A stretch of 64,000 nucleotides of DNA from Proteiniborus sp. MB09-C3. Its GTDB lineage: Bacteria; Bacillota; Clostridia; Tissierellales; Proteiniboraceae. The notes under the pieces are model-generated. The model did no database searches. It was not told where the DNA came from and saw only the letters and a list, made by a program, of their open reading frames with translations. Positions 1 through 9,200 of the stretch are shown here, one piece after another. The translations under genes and the position numbers were made by a program. The stretch spans positions 2,418,001 to 2,482,000 of the forward strand of contig NZ_CP127161.1 of the NCBI RefSeq assembly GCF_030263895.1, in the 5' to 3' direction. The number at the start of each line of letters is the position of its first letter. The first letter of the stretch is position 1.

Positions 1-804
1 GCTGCTCCGAGGGATGTGGTACAAAAGGAGATAAATAGGATAAAGAAACTTACGAATAGGCCATTTGGGGTAAACGTAATGCTGATGTCCTCTCATGTAG
101 ATGAAATAATTCAACTTTTATATGAAGAGAAGGTTCCAGTAGTCACAACAGGTGCGGGAAATCCTGGGAAGTATATGAGTAGATTTAAGGAAATAGGAAC
201 TAAAGTAATTCCAGTAGTACCATCGGTAGCCTTAGGGAAAAGGATGGAGAAAATTGGCGCAGATGCTATTATTGTAGAAGGAACTGAAGCAGGAGGTCAT
301 ATTGGAGAGTTAACTACGTTGTCATTAGTTCCCCAAGCTGTAGATGAGGTTAAGATACCAGTAATTGCAGCAGGTGGAATTGCTGATGGAAGAGGCTTGG
401 TTGCTGCATTGGCATTAGGCGCTAAGGGAGTTCAAATAGGCACTAGATTTGTTTGTACAGTTGAGTGTCAAGTACATGAAAACTATAAGAACGCAATAAT
501 TAAATCATCCGATAGAGATGCAGTAGTTACTGGTAGAACTACTGGACACCCTGTTAGATCATTAAGAAATAAATTTACAAAGAATCTACTTGAGCTTGAA
601 AAGCAAAATACAGATATAGATACTATAGAAAGCTTTGGAACCGGTATGTTAAGAAGGGCTGTCATTGAAGGAGATGTAGAGAATGGCTCTGTTATGGCAG
701 GCCAGATTAGTGGGTTAATAAAGGACATCAAGACATGCGAGCAAGTTATACAGGATATAATGGCAGAAGCTGAGGATGTAAGAAACAGTATATTTAGTTT
801 TTAG
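1..804 (+). CDS. fabK: Enoyl-ACP reductase II (FabK), 5' end missing
   Basis: FMN-dependent enoyl-ACP reductase that completes each round of fatty acid elongation in the cytoplasm. The frame is open from base 1 and 267 residues are visible; the family is about 310, so roughly 45 N-terminal residues lie outside the window. The GTG at 16 is internal, not the true start. Visible family motifs are TTGAGNPGKYM, GTEAGGHIG and the GAKGVQIGTRF strand of a nitronate monooxygenase-type TIM barrel. fabD follows after 10 bases, so it belongs to the fab operon. No FabI is visible here. Confidence 0.93.
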   Translation, partial: AAPRDVVQKEINRIKKLTNRPFGVNVMLMSSHVDEIIQLLYEEKVPVVTTGAGNPGKYMSRFKEIGTKVIPVVPSVALGKRMEKIGADAIIVEGTEAGGHIGELTTLSLVPQAVDEVKIPVIAAGGIADGRGLVAALALGAKGVQIGTRFVCTVECQVHENYKNAIIKSSDRDAVVTGRTTGHPVRSLRNKFTKNLLELEKQNTDIDTIESFGTGMLRRAVIEGDVENGSVMAGQISGLIKDIKTCEQVIQDIMAEAEDVRNSIFSF

Positions 805-814
805 AGGTGATAAA

Positions 815-1762
815 ATGGGAAAAGTAGCTTTTTTATTTCCTGGGCAAGGCGCTCAGTATATAGGAATGGGCAAGGAAATTACTGATAAGTATTCTATTGC
901 CAATAGAATATTTGATGCAGCTAGTGAAATACTTAGCTTAGATATGAAAAAATTATGCTTTCAAGGACCTGATGAAGAATTGACAAAGACTGAATTTACT
1001 CAACCTGCCATACTAACTACATCTATTGCAGTATTAAAAGTAATAGAGAAGTATGGATTATCAGCGGAAGTATGTGCTGGTCTAAGCCTTGGAGAGTACT
1101 CTGCTTTAGTATATAGCCAGGCCTTAAGCTTTGAAGAGGCTGTAGGTCTAGTAAGAAAAAGAGGAAAATATATGCAAGAGGCTGTTCCATTAGGTAAGGG
1201 CACTATGGCAGCAATATTGGGACTAGACGATGATACAATAGTTCAGATAATTGATAAGGCTAGTGAAAAAGGAATTATTGAGGGAGCCAATTATAATTGC
1301 CCAGGTCAAGTTGTATTATCAGGTGAAATAGAGGCTATAAGAGAAGCATGCAATATTGCTAAAGAAAAAGGTGCAAAAAAAGCAACTATTCTATCTGTAA
1401 GCGCACCATTTCACTGTAGCATGCTAGCTGGTGCCGGTGAGAATCTAAAATCCGAATTAGAAAAAGTGACAATTAATAAACCAGCTAAAAGCTTTATTTC
1501 AAACGTTACAGGCAATTACGTTAATAATGCTGAAGAAATTAGAGATTTATTAATTAGACAAGTTTCTATGCCAGTTTTATGGGAACAGTCTATAGAGCGT
1601 ATGATTAATGATGGGGTGGATACACTTATAGAAATAGGCCCAGGTAAAACCTTAATTGGATTTGCGAAAAAGATTGGCAAGAAAAATGGCAGGGAATTAA
1701 ATCTATACAATGTAGAAAACATTGAAACACTTGAGCACTTGACATTTAAAATTAAACATTAG
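815..1762 (+). CDS. fabD: Malonyl-CoA:ACP transacylase
   Basis: Transfers malonyl from CoA to acyl carrier protein, providing the two-carbon donor for elongation. The 315 residues fit the family. The N-terminal FPGQGAQ motif, the nucleophile elbow GLSLGE (Ser91) and the catalytic His200 in APFHCSM are visible. The residue before the nucleophile is Leu where Escherichia coli has His. The ATG at 815 sits 6 bases after an AGAGGTGA ribosome binding site. It lies between fabK and fabG with gaps of about 10 bases, indicating cotranscription. Confidence 0.96.
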   Translation: MGKVAFLFPGQGAQYIGMGKEITDKYSIANRIFDAASEILSLDMKKLCFQGPDEELTKTEFTQPAILTTSIAVLKVIEKYGLSAEVCAGLSLGEYSALVYSQALSFEEAVGLVRKRGKYMQEAVPLGKGTMAAILGLDDDTIVQIIDKASEKGIIEGANYNCPGQVVLSGEIEAIREACNIAKEKGAKKATILSVSAPFHCSMLAGAGENLKSELEKVTINKPAKSFISNVTGNYVNNAEEIRDLLIRQVSMPVLWEQSIERMINDGVDTLIEIGPGKTLIGFAKKIGKKNGRELNLYNVENIETLEHLTFKIKH

Positions 1763-1772
1763 AGGTGGTAAA

Positions 1773-2516
1773 GTGGAACTAAAAGGAAAGGTAGCATTAG
1801 TTACTGGCGGCTCTAGAGGAATAGGAAAATCTATAGCTATTAAACTAGCCTCCCTTGGCTCTGATGTACTTTTTTCATATACTAGCAACGCTGATAGAGC
1901 AAAAGAAGTGCAAGCTGAAATAGAGCGTATGGGAAGACGTGCATTAGCAATAAAAGCTGATGTATCAAAAATAGATGATGTTGAAAGAATGATACAGGAA
2001 GGCATGAATTATTTTTCACAAATTGACATACTAGTAAATAATGCAGGAGTTACAAAAGACAACCTTCTTATGAGAATGACTGAAGAAGAATGGAATAATG
2101 TTATGGATGTGAATCTTAAAGGAACCTTTAATGTTACTAAATGTCTAATAAGAAATATGATTAAGCAAAAGAATTGTAGCATCATTAACGTGGCATCCAT
2201 AGTTGGAATTTCAGGAAATGCAGGACAATGTAACTATTCTGCTTCAAAAGCAGGAATTATTGGCTTTACAAAATCATTAGCAAAGGAAGTAGGAAAGAAG
2301 AATATTAGGGTAAATGCAGTGGCGCCAGGTTTTATAGCTACTGACATGACTAAGAAGCTTCCTGAAAAAGTCGTTGAGGAATACCTAGAAAAAATAACAC
2401 TGAATAAACTTGGGGAGCCTGAAGATATAGCTAATGCTGTTGCATTTCTTGCAAGCGATATGTCAAAATATATAACAGGGCAGATTATTGTTGTTGATGG
2501 TGGTATATTAATTTAA
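1773..2516 (+). CDS. fabG: 3-oxoacyl-ACP reductase
   Basis: NADPH-dependent short-chain dehydrogenase that reduces 3-oxoacyl-ACP in fatty acid elongation. At 247 residues it is of standard length. The Rossmann motif GGSRGIG, the NNAG motif and the catalytic Ser142, Tyr155, Lys159 set (YSASK) are all present. The start is a GTG at 1773 preceded by AGAGGTGG. The 3' end of the gene carries a promoter-like sequence that may drive acpP. Its place between fabD and acpP supports FabG over other short-chain dehydrogenases. Confidence 0.95.
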   Translation: MELKGKVALVTGGSRGIGKSIAIKLASLGSDVLFSYTSNADRAKEVQAEIERMGRRALAIKADVSKIDDVERMIQEGMNYFSQIDILVNNAGVTKDNLLMRMTEEEWNNVMDVNLKGTFNVTKCLIRNMIKQKNCSIINVASIVGISGNAGQCNYSASKAGIIGFTKSLAKEVGKKNIRVNAVAPGFIATDMTKKLPEKVVEEYLEKITLNKLGEPEDIANAVAFLASDMSKYITGQIIVVDGGILI

Positions 2517-2522
2517 TATAAT
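2494..2522 (+). promoter_or_regulatory. Candidate SigA-type promoter for acpP
   Basis: TTGATG (2494-2499), a 17-bp spacer and a perfect TATAAT (2517-2522), lying across the last codons of fabG about 30 bases ahead of acpP. The -35 matches 4 of 6 consensus bases. It would give acpP extra transcription beyond the operon, which suits the high demand for ACP. The surrounding AT repeat makes chance matches more likely. Confidence 0.45.
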
Positions 2523-2552
2523 ATAATATATTTATTGAAGGGGGGTGTACTT

Positions 2553-2783
2553 ATGGTATTTGAAAAAATCAAAAAATTAATTGCAGAACAACTTGATGTT
2601 GAAGAATCAGAGATTGCTCTTGAATCTTCTTTCCAGGAGGATTTAGATGCTGACTCATTGGATGTTGTTGAGTTAATAATGGCTATTGAGGATGAATTTG
2701 ATATAGAAATATCTGATGAAGATGCAGAAAAGATAGCTACTGTAAAAGATGCAGTTAATTATATTCAAAATAATACTAAGTAA
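2553..2783 (+). CDS. acpP: Acyl carrier protein
   Basis: Small acidic four-helix protein that carries acyl intermediates on a 4'-phosphopantetheine arm. The 76 residues include the [10 protein letters not shown] motif with the modified serine at position 35. The ATG at 2553 is chosen because it follows a strong AAGGGGGG ribosome binding site; the upstream in-frame TTG at 2535 would put that site inside the gene. A GC-rich hairpin follows the stop codon, and fabF begins 178 bases downstream. Confidence 0.97.
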   Translation: MVFEKIKKLIAEQLDVEESEIALESSFQEDLDADSLDVVELIMAIEDEFDIEISDEDAEKIATVKDAVNYIQNNTK

Positions 2784-2796
2784 AGAATAAAAAGAG

Positions 2797-2817
2797 GGTC
2801 CCGTTTAAGCCGGGACC
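2797..2817 (+). other. GC-rich hairpin after acpP, no U tract
   Basis: GGTCCCG (2797-2803) pairs perfectly with CGGGACC (2811-2817) around a 7-base loop. It is followed on the plus strand by TTAAAAAATAAA and not by a T run, so it is a poor intrinsic terminator in the direction of the genes. It may define or protect the 3' end of a short acpP transcript. Confidence 0.55.
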
Positions 2818-2961
2818 TTAAAAAATAAATTAGATATATAAAAAACGTCAAATCATATTTTACACTATTTAGAATCAGAATACTAGTTAATAAATTTTTA
2901 TTATAGAATGATATTGAAATCTAAATCATTTAGTTTATTTTATTATGAGAGTAGGTATAGC

Positions 2962-4203
2962 ATGAAAAAAAGAGTAGTTATAACAGGTTTAGGAATCATA
3001 AGTCCCATAGGAATTAGGAAAGAACAGTTTTTGGATTCTCTTTTTCATGGAAAAAGTGGTATATCACATATTACTCGATTTGATACAAGTGGTTATGGTA
3101 CAACGATAGCAGGTGAGGTTAAGGACTTTGAGCCTGAAAACTATATAGACAAGAAAGAAGCTAAAAAGATGGACAGGTTTACTCAATTTGCTGTTGCTGC
3201 TTCTAAGTTGGCGATAGAAGATGCTGGAGTTAAATTAGAAGAAATCAGCAAGGAAAGATTTGGAGTCATCATTGGTTCAGGAGTAGGAGGAATTGAGACT
3301 TTTGAAGAGCAGCATAAAAAACTATTAGAAAAAGGTCCAAAGCGAGTTAGTCCATTTTTTATTCCCATGATGATAGGCAATATGGCAGCAGGACAAATAT
3401 CTATAATGCTGGGTGCAAAAGGAATAAGTGAAACTATAATTACTGCTTGCGCTTCATCAACAAATGCAATTGGAGATGCATTTAAGGTAATTCAAAGAGG
3501 AGACAGCGATATAATTGTTGCTGGTGGTACAGAAGCTTCAATTACACCTATGGCATTAGCAGGATTTGCTGCTATGAAAGCATTATCAACAAATAACCTA
3601 GAGCCTTCTAAAGCAAGCAGACCTTTTGATAAAAATAGAGATGGCTTTGTAATGGGTGAAGGAGCAGGTATTCTTATTCTAGAAGAGCTGCAACATGCAT
3701 TAGACAGAGGAGCTAGGATATATGGGGAAATAGTAGGCTATGGTTCCACAGCTGATGCATATCATATTACAACGCCTTCTGAAGCTGGTGAAGGAGCAGC
3801 TAGAGCTATGAAAATGGCCTTAAATGATGCTAAAATACTGCCTGAAAATGTAGACTACATTAATGCCCATGGTACGTCTACATCCTACAATGATGCCCTA
3901 GAAACAGCTGCAATTAAAGAGGTGTTTAAAGAACATGCATATAAATTAAAGATAAGTTCTACTAAGTCAATGACAGGACATTTATTAGGAGCAGCAGGAG
4001 GTATAGAGGCCTGTGTATGTTCTCTAGCTATAACTAATGGGTATTTGCCTCCAACAATTAATTACGAAACCTATGATGAGGAATGTGATCTAAATTATTT
4101 ACCTAATAAAGGTATTTTTGAAGAAGTTAATATTGCTCTTTCTAATTCTCTCGGCTTCGGGGGACATAATGCAACGATAGTAATTAAAAAATTTAAGGGT
4201 TAG
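2962..4203 (+). CDS. fabF: 3-oxoacyl-ACP synthase II
   Basis: Condensing enzyme that joins malonyl-ACP to a growing acyl chain. Counted from the ATG at 2962 the protein has 413 residues, and its catalytic Cys163 (TACASST), His303 (NAHGTST) and His340 (MTGHLLG) fall at the same numbers as in Escherichia coli FabF, which supports this start over the longer frame opening at 2908. It is the last fab gene here; a terminator that begins in its final codons separates it from rnc. Confidence 0.96.
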   Translation: MKKRVVITGLGIISPIGIRKEQFLDSLFHGKSGISHITRFDTSGYGTTIAGEVKDFEPENYIDKKEAKKMDRFTQFAVAASKLAIEDAGVKLEEISKERFGVIIGSGVGGIETFEEQHKKLLEKGPKRVSPFFIPMMIGNMAAGQISIMLGAKGISETIITACASSTNAIGDAFKVIQRGDSDIIVAGGTEASITPMALAGFAAMKALSTNNLEPSKASRPFDKNRDGFVMGEGAGILILEELQHALDRGARIYGEIVGYGSTADAYHITTPSEAGEGAARAMKMALNDAKILPENVDYINAHGTSTSYNDALETAAIKEVFKEHAYKLKISSTKSMTGHLLGAAGGIEACVCSLAITNGYLPPTINYETYDEECDLNYLPNKGIFEEVNIALSNSLGFGGHNATIVIKKFKG

Positions 4204-4224
4204 TATTCTAATCCTTATTTTTTT
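4195..4224 (+). terminator. Intrinsic terminator of fabF
   Basis: AAGGGTTAG (4195-4203, including the stop codon) pairs with CTAATCCTT (4208-4216), with one G-U pair and a 4-base loop. A run of seven T (4218-4224) follows. The fab transcript should end here, so rnc probably has its own promoter. Confidence 0.8.
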
Positions 4225-4283
4225 ATTCATAGGTTTCTAATACAAAATAGTTTGCATAATCTACATGTTATATAGTAAACTAA

Positions 4284-4348
4284 TGTATGTGGGTGTTATC
4301 GTAGATGCTTTAAATCCCTTAAAACATCTACAATAATACCTCTATGTA
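4284..4348 (+). promoter_or_regulatory. Long hairpin in the rnc leader
   Basis: The arms 4284-4307 and 4325-4348 form a stem of 22 base pairs, including five G-U pairs and two mismatches (C4300/A4332 and T4290/C4342), around a 17-base loop. The core arm GTAGATG/CATCTAC is perfect. No T run follows, so it is not a terminator. It ends 13 bases before the GGAGG of rnc. About two turns of duplex is the size RNase III cuts, which suggests an autoregulatory target. Confidence 0.6.
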
Positions 4349-4374
4349 CAATTTATTATATGGAGGAATTCATA

Positions 4375-5106
4375 ATGAGATATGTAATAAATACTGACAG
4401 AATACATTTGCTAAACGAAATTCAGGCTAAAATCGGATATAAATTTAGAAATGTCGAATTATTAAATTGGGCATTGACTCATAGCTCTTATGCAAACGAA
4501 CACAAGAGATTTAAAATTACCTACAATGAAAGGCTTGAGTTTTTAGGAGATTCCGTTTTAGGACTTATAGTAAGTGACTTCATCTTTACAAAATATTTAG
4601 ATTATCCAGAAGGAGAATTGACTAAACTTAGGGCTACAGTTGTCTGTGAACCATCTCTTTCCTATGTTGCAAAACAAATAGATCTAGGGAAATATATGCT
4701 TTTAGGAAAAGGAGAAGAAGTTACTGGAGGACGGGAAAGGGTTTCTATATTAGCAGATGCTTTTGAAGCCTTGATAGGCTCCATTTATCTGGATGGAAAA
4801 TTTAATAATGCTAGGACTTTTGTGCTGAAGTATATGACTGGAATTATTGAAAATGCAGTTGATGGAAGAGAATTATTTATAGACTATAAAACACAGCTTC
4901 AAGAGATACTACAGAAAAAAACAAAGTCAAAGATTGAATATAAAATAGTTTCTGAAGAGGGGCCAGATCATAATAAAGTATTCCATACAGAAGTTGTGGT
5001 GAAAAATAAAATCCTAGGAAAAGGCATTGGTAAAAGTAAAAAGGAAGCAGAGCAAAATGCCGCCAAGATTGCCTTGGAAAGAATGGAAGTTGAAAATGAG
5101 CATTAA
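4375..5106 (+). CDS. rnc: Ribonuclease III
   Basis: Double-strand-specific endoribonuclease that processes rRNA precursors and structured mRNAs. The 243 residues hold the nuclease domain with the signature ERLEFLGDSVLG and a C-terminal double-stranded RNA-binding domain (from about residue 165, ending GIGKSKKEAEQNAA). The ATG at 4375 is preferred to 4360 because GGAGG at 4362-4366 then sits 8 bases upstream. The next gene overlaps its last 11 bases. A long hairpin in its leader may be its own substrate. Confidence 0.96.
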   Translation: MRYVINTDRIHLLNEIQAKIGYKFRNVELLNWALTHSSYANEHKRFKITYNERLEFLGDSVLGLIVSDFIFTKYLDYPEGELTKLRATVVCEPSLSYVAKQIDLGKYMLLGKGEEVTGGRERVSILADAFEALIGSIYLDGKFNNARTFVLKYMTGIIENAVDGRELFIDYKTQLQEILQKKTKSKIEYKIVSEEGPDHNKVFHTEVVVKNKILGKGIGKSKKEAEQNAAKIALERMEVENEH

Positions 5107-6187
5107 GTATCATATAATTCCAATATTTGTTCCTCATGTAGGATGTCCCCATGACTGTATTTTTTGCAATCAAAGAAAAATTGCACAGGAAAAAGCTAAT
5201 ATAGATGGAAATAGTATTAAAGATACAATTGATAGCTATTTAAGCACTATTCCTAATACTAATGAAAAGCTGGAGATAGCTTTTTTTGGAGGCAGCTTTA
5301 CAGGCATAGATGTTGAGAGTCAAAAAAAACTTTTGGAAATAGCCTATAATTATAAAAACAAAGGCTATATAGATAGAATTCGTCTATCTACAAGGCCTGA
5401 TTATATAGATAATGAAAGGCTGAATTTGCTGAAACAATACGATGTTGACATTATTGAATTAGGAGTTCAGTCAATGTGCCCTGATGTTCTTCAAAATAGT
5501 TTCAGGGGTCATAGTGATGTTGATGTAATTAATGCCTCTAAGCTTATTAAAGACTATGGTTTTACATTAGGCTTACAGATGATGGTAGGGCTTCCAGAAA
5601 GCAATTATGAAAAGGAGATATTTACGGCAAAACAACTGATTGATTTAAACCCAAGTATTGTACGTATATATCCTACATTGGTCATTAAGGACACATATTT
5701 AGAAAAAAATTTTTACAATGGCGATTATATTCCTTTGTCCTTAGATGAAGCTATTGAGATATGTATTGACTTATTGATGCTGTTTAATTACTATGATATA
5801 AATGTTATTAGGGTGGGGCTTCAACCCACAGATAATATAGCTAAGAATAAGGACGTTGTAGCGGGACCTTTTCACCCTGCCTTCAGACAGCTAGTTGAGG
5901 AAAAAGTTTGTAGAGAGTATTTAAAAATATTTTTTAAATATAATACAGAGATTAAAAATATTCAAGTATATATAAATAAAAAGGAAATATCGAATTTCGT
6001 AGGTCAGCATTCATCTAATTTGAAATTTTTAAGAGAAGCATATGGAATAGATAAGGTAAAGATCATGGGCAAAGATATTAATAAAGAATCATTTTTTATA
6101 GCAAATGAAGGAATAAACTATGAAATAAAAACAAAAGAGCTCACAGAAAGATATTTAATAAATAAAGGTCTAGTTACTATGAACTAG
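5096..6187 (+). CDS. Elp3-like radical SAM protein
   Basis: Radical S-adenosylmethionine protein of 363 residues, function not known. The [4Fe-4S]-binding CxxxCxxC motif is seen in GCPHDCIFCNQ near residue 20, followed by an FFGGSFTG strand as in Elp3/HemN-type barrels. The C-terminal part has RVGLQPTDN and GPFHPAFRQLVE, typical of the Elp3-like family next to rnc and smc in clostridia. It is shorter than true Elp3 and no GNAT acetyltransferase domain is evident. The ATG at 5096 overlaps rnc by 11 bases, suggesting translational coupling; the longer frame from 5027 is overlap only. Confidence 0.85.
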   Translation: MSIKYHIIPIFVPHVGCPHDCIFCNQRKIAQEKANIDGNSIKDTIDSYLSTIPNTNEKLEIAFFGGSFTGIDVESQKKLLEIAYNYKNKGYIDRIRLSTRPDYIDNERLNLLKQYDVDIIELGVQSMCPDVLQNSFRGHSDVDVINASKLIKDYGFTLGLQMMVGLPESNYEKEIFTAKQLIDLNPSIVRIYPTLVIKDTYLEKNFYNGDYIPLSLDEAIEICIDLLMLFNYYDINVIRVGLQPTDNIAKNKDVVAGPFHPAFRQLVEEKVCREYLKIFFKYNTEIKNIQVYINKKEISNFVGQHSSNLKFLREAYGIDKVKIMGKDINKESFFIANEGINYEIKTKELTERYLINKGLVTMN

Positions 6188-6195
6188 ATACCTAC

Positions 6196-6222
6196 AGGTT
6201 TCCTCAGTGGAAACCTTTAATT
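6196..6222 (+). terminator. Weak terminator after the radical SAM gene
   Basis: AGGTTTCC (6196-6203) pairs perfectly with GGAAACCT (6209-6216) around a 5-base loop, followed by TTAATT. The T tract is short, so read-through into smc is likely. Confidence 0.5.
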
Positions 6223-6258
6223 CATGTATTGATATTTATTCCTTAGGAATTGAGGTGT

Positions 6259-9200
6259 ATGGATTTGTATCTAAAGAAAATTGAAGTTCAAGGGTTCAAG
6301 TCTTTTGCAGACAAAACCGAAGTCGAATTTAAAGGTGGTATTACAGCCGTTGTTGGGCCTAATGGCAGTGGAAAAAGCAATATTTCAGACGCATTACGGT
6401 GGGTATTAGGTGAGCAAAGTGCTAAGACATTGAGAGGCAGCAAAATGGAAGATGTTATTTTTGCTGGAACTAATAACAGAAGACCTACTGGATTTGCAGA
6501 AGTGACATTGGTTCTTGACAATAAAGAGGGAAGCCTTCCTATAGACTATTCAGAGGTTAGTGTTACCCGTAGGGTATTTAGATCAGGAGAAAGCGAATAT
6601 TATATAAATAAAAACTCATGTAGACTAAAGGATGTAAGAGAGCTTTTTATGGATACAGGGGTTGGAAAAGACGGTTACTCAATTATTGGACAAGGTAGAA
6701 TAGATGAAATATTAAGTACAAAATCTGAAGATAGAAGAATGATTTTTGAGGAAGCCGCTGGAATAGTAAAGTACAAGACTAGAAAAGAAGAAGCAGAGAA
6801 AAAATTAGAAAAAACAAAAGAGAATTTAATAAGAATAAATGACATCATAAATGAACTTGAGAATCAAATAGAGCCACTTCAAAATCAATCAGAAAAAGCA
6901 AAGGAATATCTCTTGCTTTCAGAAAAGCTAAAGGATTTAGAGGTTAGTCTTTTTGTAAGAGAATACGATAGGCTTAAAGAGGAACTGAACCATATAGAGG
7001 AACAAAAAGAATTAGTGGTATCCCAGCTTAAATACAATGAAGAAAAAAGAGATGCCTTTGAGAGTAAATATAATAAGGTTAAAAATGAAATAGAAAAAAT
7101 GGATGCCAAAATAGAAGAAATACAGAATTTTAAATATTCAACTCAGAATATTATTGAAAAGAATGAAGGAGAATTAAAGCTAAGCAAAGAAAGAATCTTT
7201 TATTTGGAAAAAGAGACAGAAAGACATCTAAATGATGTGAAATTAATTGAAAAGCAAATCAATGATACTAATGACAAGGAAAATGAAGAAATGGACCATA
7301 AGCTAGAGCTTGAGAAAAAAGTTGAAGCTCTAGATATCCAGCTAAATAGAAAGGTTAAAGAGCTGGAGGATTTAATCAATAGTATGAAAAAAACCGAAGA
7401 AAGCATGGAAAATAATAAAAGTGATTTAATTCAGTACCTAAACCAAATAGCAGATAAAAAAAGCAAACTAAATAGCATATCCACGTTTAGTAAGAGTATA
7501 AATAAGAGAATAGAACAGATAGAACATGATATCAATGGCATTAGGCTGCAAATTGAAGAAAATAGTAAGCAAAGTGATAATATTTCAGAGGAAATACTAA
7601 ATTATAAAAATACTTTGGATGGACTCAATAAAGAAAAAAGAGAGAAAATAAAAGCTAGAGATCAAGTTATAACACATCAGGAGTCTTTAAAAGCTGAAGC
7701 TGATAGCATAAAAGGTCAAGTTCACGGAAAGCTGTCAAACTTGAAGCTGCTTATGGAGATGAAGGATGAGTATGAAGGATATTATAAGAGTGTAAAAAAT
7801 ACTCTTTTAGCATGTAAAAATGATAAGAGGTTAGGTAAAGGAGTTAAAGGCGTAGTTGCTGAACTAATAAGTGTGGACAAGAGATATGAGAGAGCCATAG
7901 AGGTGGCTTTAGGCTCATCATTACAAAACATTGTTACTGAAACCCAAGAAGACGCAAAGATTATAATAGATTATTTGAAAAAAAATAAGTTGGGGAGAGT
8001 AACATTTTTACCTATTTCATCAATAAAAGCTAGAGGGCTAAATGCAGCTGAAAGAAAGTTGCTGGGAAGTGAAGGATTAATAGGAGTTGCCTCAGAATTA
8101 ATTAACTTCCACAGTGACTATAACAAAATATTTGAATATTTGCTTGGAAGAGTTTTAATAGTTGAAACACTAGATGATGGAATAAAGCTTTCAAAGCAGA
8201 GCGGCCATTCATATAAGATTGTATCTCTAGATGGTGAAATACTAAATCCAGGTGGATCAATGACAGGGGGAAGCTTTAATTCCAGCAATACAAACATATT
8301 AGGCAGAGATAGACAGATAAAAGAACTGGAAGAGGATTTGAAGGAGCTAAATAATAAATATTCATATTCCAATAATAAGATTGGGGAGTATCAAAAGGAA
8401 AAGATAGAGTTAGAAGCTAGGCTCTTAAATATAGATGATAAAATAAATGAGCTTAATGTTTACCTAGTTAAATTAGAGAATAAACATAATCAATTTACTA
8501 CAGATAATATTAGAAACAATTCTTTAGTGGAAAAATATATAAGAGAAAAAAATCAGCTTATAAATGAAAATCACGATTCTAGTGTTGATATCTGTGGCCT
8601 AGAAAAAGACGTGGAGACCTTAAATGAAAAAACCAGATTAACTCAAACTAAAATTGAAGAGTTGACTGAGAAATTTGAAAAGCAAAGAGCTATTAAAGAT
8701 GAGGTTATAAAGGCTAATACAGATTTGCAAGTAGAAACAGCTACAATAAAACAAGAATTAAAAGCTATTTCAGAATCAATAAATAGTTATATTGATAATC
8801 GTTCTAAGCTAGAAGAGGATATTGAAAGGAAAACTAAGGAGAAAGAGAATAATAAGGAAGAAGTGCTTAAGGAAAGAACTAGAATAGATTCTTTACTTGA
8901 AGAAAAGAAAAGATTATCAGAAGAGCTCTTGGAGTATGATATTAGACTTGATGAGGTAAAGTCTGAAAGAAATAATTTTATGCAGGCCTATTACACAGAT
9001 CAAGAGAAGCTGAATGAAATGAATAGAAAAATAAATGATCTTCAAAAGAGTGTTTCTTCTCTAGAGGTAAAACAAGAAAAGTACAACATGCAGGTTGAAA
9101 ATATAAACACTAAGCTATGGGAAGAATATGAAATGACTTACCAAATGGCGCTTAAATACAAAAAAGAAATCGAAAATGTAACCAGAGTTCAAGGTGAAAT

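Noticed and set aside
2797-2817. Hairpin after acpP as a plus-strand terminator
   Set aside because: It is followed by A-rich DNA with no T tract; kept only as a hairpin.
4204-4283. Promoter for rnc
   Set aside because: Transcription of rnc needs a start here, and TGTTATATA (4266-4274) resembles an extended -10, but the match is too weak to list.
8118-8372. Minus-strand open frames opposite smc and other long genes
   Set aside because: They are shadows of the real genes, with no ribosome binding sites and low-complexity Ser/Phe/Leu-rich translations.
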